40,104 nt of DNA from Treponema_I sp045616125 (GTDB taxonomy: Bacteria > Spirochaetota > Spirochaetia > Treponematales > Treponemataceae), in the NCBI GenBank assembly GCA_045616125.1, contig JAZLGC010000103.1, forward strand, positions 1 to 40,104, written 5' to 3'. The notes below the pieces were generated by a model. The model made no database searches. It had not been told where the DNA came from and saw nothing but the letters and a program-made list of their open reading frames with translations. The translations under genes and the position numbers were made by a program. Positions 1 to 6,691 of the stretch are shown here, piece after piece; the stretch's first letter is position 1, and each line of letters opens with the position of its first letter.

Positions 1-43
1 AAGTTCAGGGTGACAATAAGCAACACTTTTTACGGACAGAACC

Positions 44-95
44 ATAACTAAAAATACGCAGCGCTCAATATTGAATGTCGCTGCGTTATAGTTAT
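44..95 (-). terminator. Intrinsic terminator of the nucleoside kinase gene
   Basis: An 8-bp perfect stem (ACGCAGCG at 56-63 with CGCTGCGT at 79-86) is flanked by a second complementary pair (ATAACTA 44-50 with TAGTTAT 89-95). Read on the minus strand, the GC-rich stem is followed by a short U run (TATTTTTAG). It lies about 60 bases past the stop codon of the minus-strand kinase gene. The first 40 bases of the window hold nothing I can assign. Confidence 0.7.
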
Positions 96-156
96 TCGCC
101 CGGGAGAGAAAAAAAATTGTAGTTTCGCCAAAAAAAGTGAAAATTCAGTCCGTTCT

Positions 157-1812
157 TTAGTACTTAAACTCGCTGCCGCCGATGAATTCCCGGATAATAC
201 TCTGCCCCGGAACATAGGTTGCAGGAATGGTGTAGAAGTTGTTCAGAAACTGCAGCAGACGGCTTGCTTCTGCGTATTCCGGTTCAAAGGGCGTTACGCA
301 GCGGAGCAGTGGAGCGGCATACACCCTTAGCACTGCCAGTTCATAGTCCAGTGCTGTGTTCAGCATGGCATCGGCATTGTTCTGGAACGGAAAAATATGC
401 AGCCGTTCACCCCGCTGAACTGATGGCCACATTTTGATGGTATCTGCAGCAGATTTTCCACGGAACTGACTGTCACGGACAATACGGCGGACAAGGCGGT
501 TATCGCTGGTGGAAATTCGGTTGTGGTCATCCAGATTCAGCTGGGTCAGGGCACTCAGGTAAATCTTGAACTTCTGTTCCGGCGCAATAAGCGGTGTCAG
601 CTTATCGTTCAATCCATGAATACCTTCCATAACCAGAATATCGTTCTTTTCCATATGAATCGGCTTATTCAGGTAATACTGCTTACCTTCCCGGAAATCA
701 TAATTAGGCAGATCAACCTCTTTTCCTGCAAACAGATCTACCAGATTCCGGTTCAGCTGTTCTACATCAAGAGCTTCCAGACATTCATAGTCGTAATCGC
801 CATTTTCGTCCCGGGGAGTTTTGGTCCGGTCTACATAATAGTTATCCAGACTGATAACGTGGGGATTATATCCAAGAACCTGCAGCTGAATGGCCAGCTT
901 TTTAGACGATGTGGTCTTTCCGGAACTGGAAGGTCCTGCAATCAGAACCACCTTGGTGTCTCCATGGTGCTTAATCTGGTCTGCTATTTCAGCAATGTAT
1001 TTATTCTGCTGGGTTTCCGTAACATTGATGAAATCCTTGGTCTTTCTGCGGTATACCATATCGTTCAGGGCTGCAACGCTGGATACCCCCATCATCTTTC
1101 CCCATTCCTTGTAGTGCCGGTATACATTGAATAGTTTTGGACTATCTACAAATTCCGGCATCTGGTCAGGATTGTCAGTGGCAGGAAACTGCAGAAGGAA
1201 TCCCCGGTCATAGGCCATAATATCAAACAGCTTAATCTGGCCGGTTGACTGCAGTAACGGGGCATAATAGATGTTTGAAAAACCATCAAGGGTGTTGATT
1301 GAAATTATCGGTCGCGCAAGAAACTTCAACTGATTCCGGGTTTCAACAAGCCCCTGTTTTTCAAAAAGGGCAATGGCATCCTTATAGGAAATAACCGTAT
1401 TGAGGATAGGTTTATCCGCAATAATCAGCAGCCGCATGGCTTCTTTCATGGCCTGAATGTCATCGGCTGTCAGTTCACGGAAGTTTTCAAGGGTATAGTA
1501 AAACCCGTATCCCAAACTGTGGCCAATAACGAGCCGAGCCTTGGGAAACAGCTTTGCCACAACTGAAGAAAGCATGAAGCACAATGTACGCCGGTACATT
1601 TCTGACCCCTCTTTTGTTTTGGCCAGAAGCGGTGCCACTTCAGCGTTAACCTGAATGGCATGAGAAAGAGGGTATATTTCGTTGTTGACGCGCAGTGCAT
1701 AGATATCTTTTGGATCCTCTGCAAAGTGGGTAAGCAATTCGGTTCCGGTAATGCCGGCAGAAGTCTGTACTGATTTCCCGTTGGGAAAAGTAATAATGAT
1801 ATCGTTGTTCAT
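157..1812 (-). CDS. Nucleoside (uridine-type) kinase with N-terminal TGS and ThrRS-like domains
   Basis: The 551-residue protein is a known fusion type: a TGS domain (about residues 1-65), a region like the second editing-associated domain of threonyl-tRNA synthetase (about 70-200), and a C-terminal phosphoribulokinase/uridine kinase domain. The kinase domain shows a Walker A loop, GPSSSGKTT, near residue 290, followed by the ISLDNYYVDR segment typical of uridine kinases and the acidic MEGIHGLN strand. ATP-dependent nucleoside phosphorylation in the cytoplasm is inferred from the kinase domain; the substrate is not proven. The start at 1812 has no Shine-Dalgarno site, but a promoter ends six bases upstream, so the transcript is probably leaderless. 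It is divergent from cimA and ends at the hairpin at 44-95. The TGS and ThrRS-like parts may sense or bind a ligand, but the sequence does not show which. Confidence 0.85.
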   Translation of the reverse strand: MNNDIIITFPNGKSVQTSAGITGTELLTHFAEDPKDIYALRVNNEIYPLSHAIQVNAEVAPLLAKTKEGSEMYRRTLCFMLSSVVAKLFPKARLVIGHSLGYGFYYTLENFRELTADDIQAMKEAMRLLIIADKPILNTVISYKDAIALFEKQGLVETRNQLKFLARPIISINTLDGFSNIYYAPLLQSTGQIKLFDIMAYDRGFLLQFPATDNPDQMPEFVDSPKLFNVYRHYKEWGKMMGVSSVAALNDMVYRRKTKDFINVTETQQNKYIAEIADQIKHHGDTKVVLIAGPSSSGKTTSSKKLAIQLQVLGYNPHVISLDNYYVDRTKTPRDENGDYDYECLEALDVEQLNRNLVDLFAGKEVDLPNYDFREGKQYYLNKPIHMEKNDILVMEGIHGLNDKLTPLIAPEQKFKIYLSALTQLNLDDHNRISTSDNRLVRRIVRDSQFRGKSAADTIKMWPSVQRGERLHIFPFQNNADAMLNTALDYELAVLRVYAAPLLRCVTPFEPEYAEASRLLQFLNNFYTIPATYVPGQSIIREFIGGSEFKY

Positions 1813-1818
1813 AGGAGT

Positions 1819-1847
1819 AGTGTAGAGCGGAATCCTGCGGTTTTCAA
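1819..1847 (-). promoter_or_regulatory. Promoter of the nucleoside kinase gene (leaderless arrangement)
   Basis: On the minus strand TTGAAA (1847-1842) and TACACT (1824-1819) are separated by 17 bases. Only six bases separate the -10 box from the ATG at 1812, so the expected transcription start falls on or next to the start codon. The six bases are ACTCCT, which is no ribosome-binding site. Confidence 0.7.
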
Positions 1848-1881
1848 AGAATGAATTGCAGTTGATGTATCAGGATAAAAA

Positions 1882-1910
1882 TTGAAAGAAAAAAGGTAAA
1901 AATGTATAAT
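1882..1910 (+). promoter_or_regulatory. Promoter of cimA (leaderless arrangement)
   Basis: TTGAAA (1882-1887) and a perfect TATAAT (1905-1910) lie 17 bases apart. The ATG at 1917 follows after six bases, so the predicted start point coincides with the start codon. This promoter is back-to-back with the nucleoside kinase promoter inside a 104-base gap. Confidence 0.8.
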
Positions 1911-1916
1911 TAAACC

Positions 1917-3494
1917 ATGAATGTCAGTAACCGTGTTTCCATTCTTGATTCTTCCCTTCGCGATGGTGCCCAGGGAGAAGGCATCAGTTTTTCCGTTCAG
2001 GATAAGCTTGCCATTTGCCGGATTTTGGATGATCTTGGCGTACAGTACATAGAAGCAGGTAACCCCAGCAGTAATCCTAAAGATGCACAGTTTTTTGAGG
2101 AAGCACGGAAACTGCAGCTGAACCATGCCATTCTTACGGCATTTGGTTCTACCCGGCGTAAAGGAAAGTCCTGTAAAAACGATAATGGGCTTAACAGTCT
2201 TTTGAGTGCCGAAACCGAATGCGTGACGATTTTTGGAAAATCCTGGCTTTTTCAGGTAACCGATATTTTAGGCGCCAGTCCCGAAGAAAACCTTGATATG
2301 ATTCGGGAAAGCGTCCGGTATCTGGTTGAGCATGGCAGAACAGTCATTTATGATGCCGAGCATTTTTTTGATGGGTGGAAATCAAACGGAGAATATGCCC
2401 TGCGCAGTCTGGAAGCTGCCGTAGAAGGCGGTTCCCGGGTTTTAAGTTTGTGTGACACCAAAGGCGGCAGCATGACCATGGATGTATTCCACGTAGTTCA
2501 GGCTGTTACGCGGCGTTTGGGTGATGTGGCAGAAATCGGGGTACATATGCATAACGACTGTGGCCTTGCCGTTGCAAACTCACTGATGGGTGTGCAGGCC
2601 GGTGCCAGCCATGTACAGGGAACTCTCCTGGGCTTTGGAGAACGGGCAGGAAATGCCAACTTAAGTGCCATAATTGCAAATCTGGAATTAAAACTGGGAT
2701 ACCAGTGCCTTCCGGAAGGTCATGTTTCCAACCTGACACCCCTGTGTTACCGGCTGGCAGAAGTTACCAATATTTCCGTAAATGACGGCATGCCCTACAT
2801 CGGCGGTAATGCCTTTGCCCATAAAGCTGGCATGCATACTGATGCAGTTATCAAGAACCCGGTGGCCTATGAGCATGTAAAGCCCGAAAGTATCGGAAAC
2901 AGCCGCACTCTGCTCCTGAGCGAAGTTTCCGGCCGCTCTGCCGTTATAGAAAAGATTCATTCATTTGCGCCAGAGCTGACAAAAGACAGTCCGGAAGTTC
3001 TGAAGATTCTCCATGGCATTAAGGATATGGAACATCACGGCTATCTTTTTGAAGGTGCTGACGGCAGCTTTAACCTGATGGTCCGGAAAAATCTGGGAAC
3101 CTACAAGCCGTTTTTCAAGCTGGATTACTACAAGGTTATCGGCGAACAGTCTGCTCCGGACAATCCCAATACCAGTTTTGCCCAGATTAAGATTGAAGTA
3201 AACGGCGAAAAAACCATTACTGCCGGCGAAGGAGACGGCCCGATTCATGCTCTGGATACGGCTCTCCGTACTGCTCTTGAAAAGTTCTATCCAGTAGTAA
3301 ACTCCATGCGCCTGACCGACTTTAAGGTTCGTGTTGTAGACGGTAAAGATGCCACTGCAGCCTGTGTACGCGTACTGGTTGAATCAACCGATGGTCATGA
3401 AACCTGGACCACCGTAGGTGTTTCTACCGACTTGATCGAAGCCTCCTGGCGCGCCCTGGTAGACTCCTTTGAGTACAAACTGAGCAATTCATAA
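1917..3494 (+). CDS. cimA: (R)-citramalate synthase
   Basis: The 525-residue protein belongs to the LeuA/CimA (DRE-TIM) family. CimA condenses pyruvate and acetyl-CoA to citramalate, the first step of the threonine-independent route to 2-oxobutanoate and isoleucine. Visible signatures are SSLRDGAQGEG near residue 12 (metal and substrate binding), GVHMHNDCGLAVANS near 208-222, and GGNAFAHKAGMHTDAV near 297-312. The last ~130 residues fit the LeuA-type regulatory dimer domain, so feedback control is likely. The LRDGAQGEG variant and the length match the TIGR00977-type citramalate synthase better than isopropylmalate synthase; this rests on family knowledge. The start is fixed by the conserved N-terminus, because no later Met precedes the first motif. 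No Shine-Dalgarno site is present. Confidence 0.88.
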   Translation: MNVSNRVSILDSSLRDGAQGEGISFSVQDKLAICRILDDLGVQYIEAGNPSSNPKDAQFFEEARKLQLNHAILTAFGSTRRKGKSCKNDNGLNSLLSAETECVTIFGKSWLFQVTDILGASPEENLDMIRESVRYLVEHGRTVIYDAEHFFDGWKSNGEYALRSLEAAVEGGSRVLSLCDTKGGSMTMDVFHVVQAVTRRLGDVAEIGVHMHNDCGLAVANSLMGVQAGASHVQGTLLGFGERAGNANLSAIIANLELKLGYQCLPEGHVSNLTPLCYRLAEVTNISVNDGMPYIGGNAFAHKAGMHTDAVIKNPVAYEHVKPESIGNSRTLLLSEVSGRSAVIEKIHSFAPELTKDSPEVLKILHGIKDMEHHGYLFEGADGSFNLMVRKNLGTYKPFFKLDYYKVIGEQSAPDNPNTSFAQIKIEVNGEKTITAGEGDGPIHALDTALRTALEKFYPVVNSMRLTDFKVRVVDGKDATAACVRVLVESTDGHETWTTVGVSTDLIEASWRALVDSFEYKLSNS

Positions 3495-3716
3495 CCGTTG
3501 ACTGAAAAGCTCTGCTATCTGAATAGTGCGAATACTTGGAAAAGATGTTACAAAAATCGGGAGGTGGGATGGAGACGGGCAAAAACTGTTGAAGTCTGGC
3601 CTGGTAGTTTCCCCACCAGACTTCATCTGTAGCGACGAAAGGAGCGGTTTTGCATGTCACCAGCACGCCGGTAGATTTTTGTATGGCACTTATGATTTGT
3701 AGTATCTGAACTTTAA

Positions 3717-3734
3717 AAATACTAAAGTACTTTA
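3717..3734. promoter_or_regulatory. Palindromic operator candidate upstream of the kor operon
   Basis: TAAAGTACTTTA (3723-3734) is a perfect 12-bp palindrome ending six bases before the -35 box. The 16 bases AAATACTAAAGTACTT (3717-3732) recur exactly at 8798-8813, in front of the XRE-cupin regulator gene. The shared sequence and its position suggest a transcription-factor site; the regulator is inferred, not shown. Confidence 0.55.
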
Positions 3735-3740
3735 AATATA

Positions 3741-3769
3741 TTGAACTTTTTTACCGTCCTCGCTATACT
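3741..3769 (+). promoter_or_regulatory. Promoter of the kor/vor operon
   Basis: TTGAAC (3741-3746) and TATACT (3764-3769) are 17 bases apart. The predicted start near 3776 gives a leader of about 36 bases, with GGAGG at 3801-3805 placed six bases before the ATG at 3812. This is a normal leadered transcript. Confidence 0.75.
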
Positions 3770-3811
3770 CTCGGCATATCGTAAAAACTAACTCTAAACC
3801 GGAGGTTTTAC

Positions 3812-4021
3812 ATGGCTGGACGACCAGTTATCAATGTTGAGAGATGCAAAGGCTGTGGTCTTTGCCTTCGTGCATGTCCAAAAAAAATCCTTGAAATGTC
3901 AAAAGACACCAACGGACAGGGAGTGAACTACCCTGTATGTACTGACGAATCACTATGTATTGCCTGTACATTCTGCGCAACCATGTGCCCAGACTGTGCC
4001 ATCGAAATTGAAAAGGACTAA
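3812..4021 (+). CDS. korD: 2-oxoacid:ferredoxin oxidoreductase, 2x[4Fe-4S] delta subunit
   Basis: This 69-residue bacterial-type ferredoxin subunit has two cysteine clusters: C12, C15, C18, C22 and C49, C52, C55, C59, each followed by Pro. The clusters carry electrons from the thiamine-diphosphate site to external ferredoxin. It is the first gene of a delta-alpha-beta-gamma operon, an order common for Kor/Vor-type enzymes in anaerobes. The start has a strong GGAGG site six bases upstream. The next gene begins three bases after its stop. Whether the enzyme uses 2-oxoglutarate, branched-chain 2-oxoacids or several substrates cannot be told from sequence; the symbol names the family only. Confidence 0.88.
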   Translation: MAGRPVINVERCKGCGLCLRACPKKILEMSKDTNGQGVNYPVCTDESLCIACTFCATMCPDCAIEIEKD

Positions 4022-4024
4022 GCT

Positions 4025-5080
4025 ATGAGCAATAAAATCTTAATGAAAGGTAACGAAGCAATCGGTGAAGCTGCTCTCTTAGCTGGCTGCCGCTTCTACT
4101 TCGCCTATCCTATTACCCCTCAGAACGAAATTCCTGCCTATCTTTCAAAACGCCTTCCTCAGGTTGGTGGAACATTCCTGCAGGCAGAAAGTGAACTTGC
4201 TGCAATCAACATGGTTATGGGAGCTTCTGCTGCCGGTGCCCGTGTCATGACTTCTTCTTCTTCACCGGGTATCTCCCTCAAACAGGAAGGTATTTCATAT
4301 CTGTCCGGTGCCCAGCTGCCAGCTGTTGTGGTAAACATGATGCGCGGTGGTCCTGGTCTTGGTAACATTTCCGGTGCTCAGGGTGACTATTTCCAGGCTA
4401 CCCGTGGCGGTGGTAACGGTGACTATCACGTAGTAGTACTGGCTCCTGGAACCGTTCAGGAACTGGCAGACTATACCGTAAAGGCTTTTGAAATTGCCGA
4501 TAAATACCGCTGTGTTGTCATGCTTCTTGGTGACGGTTACCTGGGACAGATGGCAGAACCTTGTGTTCTTCCTGAACCGGTAAAAGATATTCCTGCAAAA
4601 CCATGGGCACTGACCGGTAAAACTGCAGACCGCGCACAGAACAAACTGGCTTCTCTGCGTCTGGGCTACGATACCCAGCTGTCTGAACATACCCACGCTC
4701 TGTTTGAAAACTATGCAGAAATTGCAAAGAACGAAACCCAGTACGAAAACTTTATGTGCGATGATGCTGATGTAGTACTCTGTGCCTACGGAACTTCTGC
4801 CCGCGTATGTAAGAAAGCAGTAAAAGTACTGCGCGAACAGGGTGTTAAAGCAGGTCTGTTCCGTCCTATTACTCTGTGGCCATTCCCTGAAGAAGCTCTT
4901 GAAGCAGCCTGTGCCAACGCAAAAAAAGTACTGACTGTAGAAATGAGTATGGGTCAGCTGCTGCAGGATGTTCGCCTGAACTGTGGAAAGAAAAAGGCTG
5001 ACGTAGACTTCTATGGTGAAGCCGGCGGTATCATTCCTAAACTTGATGTAATCGTAGAGAAGGTTAAGAGCTATGTCTAA
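4025..5080 (+). CDS. korA: 2-oxoacid:ferredoxin oxidoreductase, alpha subunit
   Basis: This 351-residue protein is the pyrimidine-binding/core alpha subunit of the Kor/Vor enzyme. The N-terminal GNEAIGEAALLAGCRFYFAYPITPQNE stretch (shown here only for its YPITPQNE core, near residues 29-36) is diagnostic of the family, as are QAESELAAINMVMGAS near 54-69 and the SSSSPGISLKQEG segment near 77-89. It pairs with KorB to decarboxylate 2-oxoacids oxidatively to acyl-CoA, or reductively in the reverse direction. AAGGA at 4013-4017, inside korD, serves as its ribosome site. Its end overlaps korB by eight bases, which points to translational coupling. Family annotation often names this subunit VorB. 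Confidence 0.9.
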   Translation: MSNKILMKGNEAIGEAALLAGCRFYFAYPITPQNEIPAYLSKRLPQVGGTFLQAESELAAINMVMGASAAGARVMTSSSSPGISLKQEGISYLSGAQLPAVVVNMMRGGPGLGNISGAQGDYFQATRGGGNGDYHVVVLAPGTVQELADYTVKAFEIADKYRCVVMLLGDGYLGQMAEPCVLPEPVKDIPAKPWALTGKTADRAQNKLASLRLGYDTQLSEHTHALFENYAEIAKNETQYENFMCDDADVVLCAYGTSARVCKKAVKVLREQGVKAGLFRPITLWPFPEEALEAACANAKKVLTVEMSMGQLLQDVRLNCGKKKADVDFYGEAGGIIPKLDVIVEKVKSYV

Positions 5081-5888
5081 AGTATATTCATTCCCAAAAT
5101 CAATGAAAGACCAGAAAACCCACTACTGTGCCGGTTGTGGTCATGGAATTGTACATAAACTGGTTGCCCAGGTAATGGACGAAATGGGCATTCAGGAAGA
5201 CGTTCTGCTGGTTTGTCCGGTAGGATGTGCCGTATTTGCTTACAACTATCTTGACGTAGATGCTGTAGAAGCTGCCCACGGACGTGCTCCTGCCATCAGT
5301 ACCGGTCTGAAACGTGTTCATCCGGACAAAACCGTACTCTGTTACCAGGGTGACGGTGACCTGCTGGCAATCGGTACAGCAGAGACCGTACATGCAGCAA
5401 ACCGTGGTGAAAACATCACTGTTATCTTCATCAACAACGCTATCTACGGTATGACCGGTGGACAGATGGCTCCTACCACACTGGTTGGTCAGGTTACCAA
5501 AACTACACCATACGGCCGTGATCCTGAACAGGTTGGTTATCCAATCCGTGCTTCAGAACTGCTGAATACCCTGGTAGAACCAAAATATATCGAACGCTGT
5601 GCTGTTTACGATGTTAAACACATCAACCAGGCAAAGGCTGCCATCAAAAAGGCAATTACCTACCAGCGCGAAGGCAAAGGCTACAGCTTTGTAGAAATCC
5701 TTTCCATGTGTCCTACCAACTGGGGTGTTGAACCTACCGTTGCTGCCGACTGGGTACGCGATGCTATGGAACCCTACTATCCACTGGGTGTATTCCGCGA
5801 TATTCCTGCCGGTGTTGTACCGGAAGCAGCTCAGCCAAAAGCTGGTGTTGTAGGTCCTGTTAACAACCCGAAACCAGAAGCCAAATAA
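5073..5888 (+). CDS. korB: 2-oxoacid:ferredoxin oxidoreductase, beta subunit (ThDP-binding)
   Basis: This 271-residue subunit binds thiamine diphosphate and a [4Fe-4S] cluster. It shows the family motif CAGCGHG (residues 19-25), the Mg/ThDP motif GDGD (93-96) followed by NN at 121-122, and the GMTGGQMAPTT stretch that marks 2-oxoacid:ferredoxin beta subunits. Together with KorA it forms the catalytic core in the cytoplasm. The start overlaps the korA end by eight bases and has no strong site of its own, consistent with coupled translation. The C-terminal ~30 residues, rich in Pro, Ala and Val, are longer than I expect for the catalytic fold and may be a flexible tail. Confidence 0.9.
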   Translation: MSKVYSFPKSMKDQKTHYCAGCGHGIVHKLVAQVMDEMGIQEDVLLVCPVGCAVFAYNYLDVDAVEAAHGRAPAISTGLKRVHPDKTVLCYQGDGDLLAIGTAETVHAANRGENITVIFINNAIYGMTGGQMAPTTLVGQVTKTTPYGRDPEQVGYPIRASELLNTLVEPKYIERCAVYDVKHINQAKAAIKKAITYQREGKGYSFVEILSMCPTNWGVEPTVAADWVRDAMEPYYPLGVFRDIPAGVVPEAAQPKAGVVGPVNNPKPEAK

Positions 5889-5904
5889 GGGATGGAGATA
5901 TAAG

Positions 5905-6459
5905 ATGACTACAGAAATTATTTTTGCAGGTTTTGGTGGTCAGGGTGTAATCCTTGCCGGAAAAATCCTTACCCTTGCCGGAATGAGCGAAGACAAATAC
6001 GTTTCACACATTCCTTCTTACGGTGCTGAAATGCGCGGTGGAACTGCCAACTGTTCCGTTATCGTTTCTGATGATGAAGTTGCAAGCCCGGTAATTGAGC
6101 ATCCTGATGTTGTGGTAGCCCTGAACAAGCCTTCCATGACCAAGTTTGAACCAATGCTAAAAAAAGGCGGTCTGTTGATTTACAACTCAAGCCTTATTGA
6201 TATCCTTCCAGCCCGTACTGACATCCGGACTCTGGCTCTGCCTGCCAACGAAATGGCTGCAGAAACCAACAATGCCCGCGGTGCCAACATGGTAGTTCTG
6301 GGCTGTCTTGCCAAAGTATGCCCCGGTATGATCAGCGGCATCAAACCTTTTGAATTCGCTCTTGACGAAGCCATCAGTGCCCGTAACAAGAAGTTCAATC
6401 CTATCAACATTGCAACCATCGAGGCTGCATTCAACAAGGATTACGAAATCAAGGGCTGA
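5905..6459 (+). CDS. korC: 2-oxoacid:ferredoxin oxidoreductase, gamma subunit
   Basis: This 184-residue protein is the gamma (CoA-side) subunit of the Kor/Vor enzyme. It opens with the diagnostic GFGGQG motif (residues 9-14) and continues with SYGAEMRGG, the usual family signature near 38-46. GGAG at 5894-5897 sits seven bases before the ATG, and the gap to korB is 16 bases, so it belongs to the same operon. It is the last gene: a palindromic repeat begins eight bases after the stop and a strong terminator follows at 6518-6561. The whole operon therefore forms one closed unit, 3741-6561. Confidence 0.9.
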   Translation: MTTEIIFAGFGGQGVILAGKILTLAGMSEDKYVSHIPSYGAEMRGGTANCSVIVSDDEVASPVIEHPDVVVALNKPSMTKFEPMLKKGGLLIYNSSLIDILPARTDIRTLALPANEMAAETNNARGANMVVLGCLAKVCPGMISGIKPFEFALDEAISARNKKFNPINIATIEAAFNKDYEIKG

Positions 6460-6466
6460 CAGCCTA

Positions 6467-6496
6467 CAGGATCCCTGAGCTTGTCGAAGGGGCCTG
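6467..6496. repeat. Short palindromic repeat, copy 1
   Basis: GGATCCCTGAGC followed by TTGTCGAAGGGGCC (6469-6494) matches a copy at 32197-32222 in 22 of 26 positions. It can fold as CAGG-AT-CCCT, an 11-base loop, then AGGG-G-CCTG. It starts just behind the korC stop codon. The CCCTTCGAC...CAGGG core resembles REP-like dispersed palindromes I have seen in several bacterial phyla; I cannot name the family with certainty. Confidence 0.65.
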
Positions 6497-6517
6497 CATT
6501 CTTACATTGTCCTGTGT

Positions 6518-6561
6518 GGCAGATGTCTTTCCCGTCGGGAGGGCATCTGCCTTTTTTATTT
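6518..6561 (+). terminator. Strong intrinsic terminator of the kor operon
   Basis: GGCAGATG (6518-6525) pairs with CATCTGCC (6544-6551). After one bulged base an inner stem CTTTCCC / GGGAGGG continues to a GTC loop. TTTTTTATTT follows directly. Confidence 0.92.
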
Positions 6562-6691
6562 AGAGCCCCACAGAGCGTATTCGCATAAAATACCAAAAAT
6601 CCATACAAAAATGAGTTTTCGTCAGTGAACGGAAAAAAAAGTATATGATTCTGACCGTGCCGTTTATACTGAGATTGTATAGGAGTGTATT

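Larger units (their letters stand above)
3495..3811. other. Intergenic region with a hairpin, two tiny ORFs and the kor promoter
   Basis: This 317-base gap holds no gene I can support. At 3591-3600 and 3617-3626 is a perfect 10-bp inverted repeat (TGAAGTCTGG / CCAGACTTCA) with no U run after it. Just before it GGAGG (3561-3565) precedes a seven-codon ORF, MET-GKNC (3570-3593). After it AGGAG (3641-3645) precedes a six-codon ORF, MSPARR (3655-3675). The last 95 bases hold the kor palindrome and promoter. The hairpin could be a weak cimA terminator or a remnant; nothing shows that the tiny ORFs are translated. Confidence 0.5.

Noticed and set aside
523..1134. A 203-codon plus-strand frame inside the nucleoside kinase gene
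   Set aside because: It is antisense to a well-supported kinase, has no family motifs, and its composition is that expected from the complementary strand.
6620..6670. A possible sigma-28 promoter for the chemoreceptor (AAAAGTAT ... GCCGTTTA)
   Set aside because: The spacing of about 14 bases and the poor -10 match do not fit the usual N11 arrangement.
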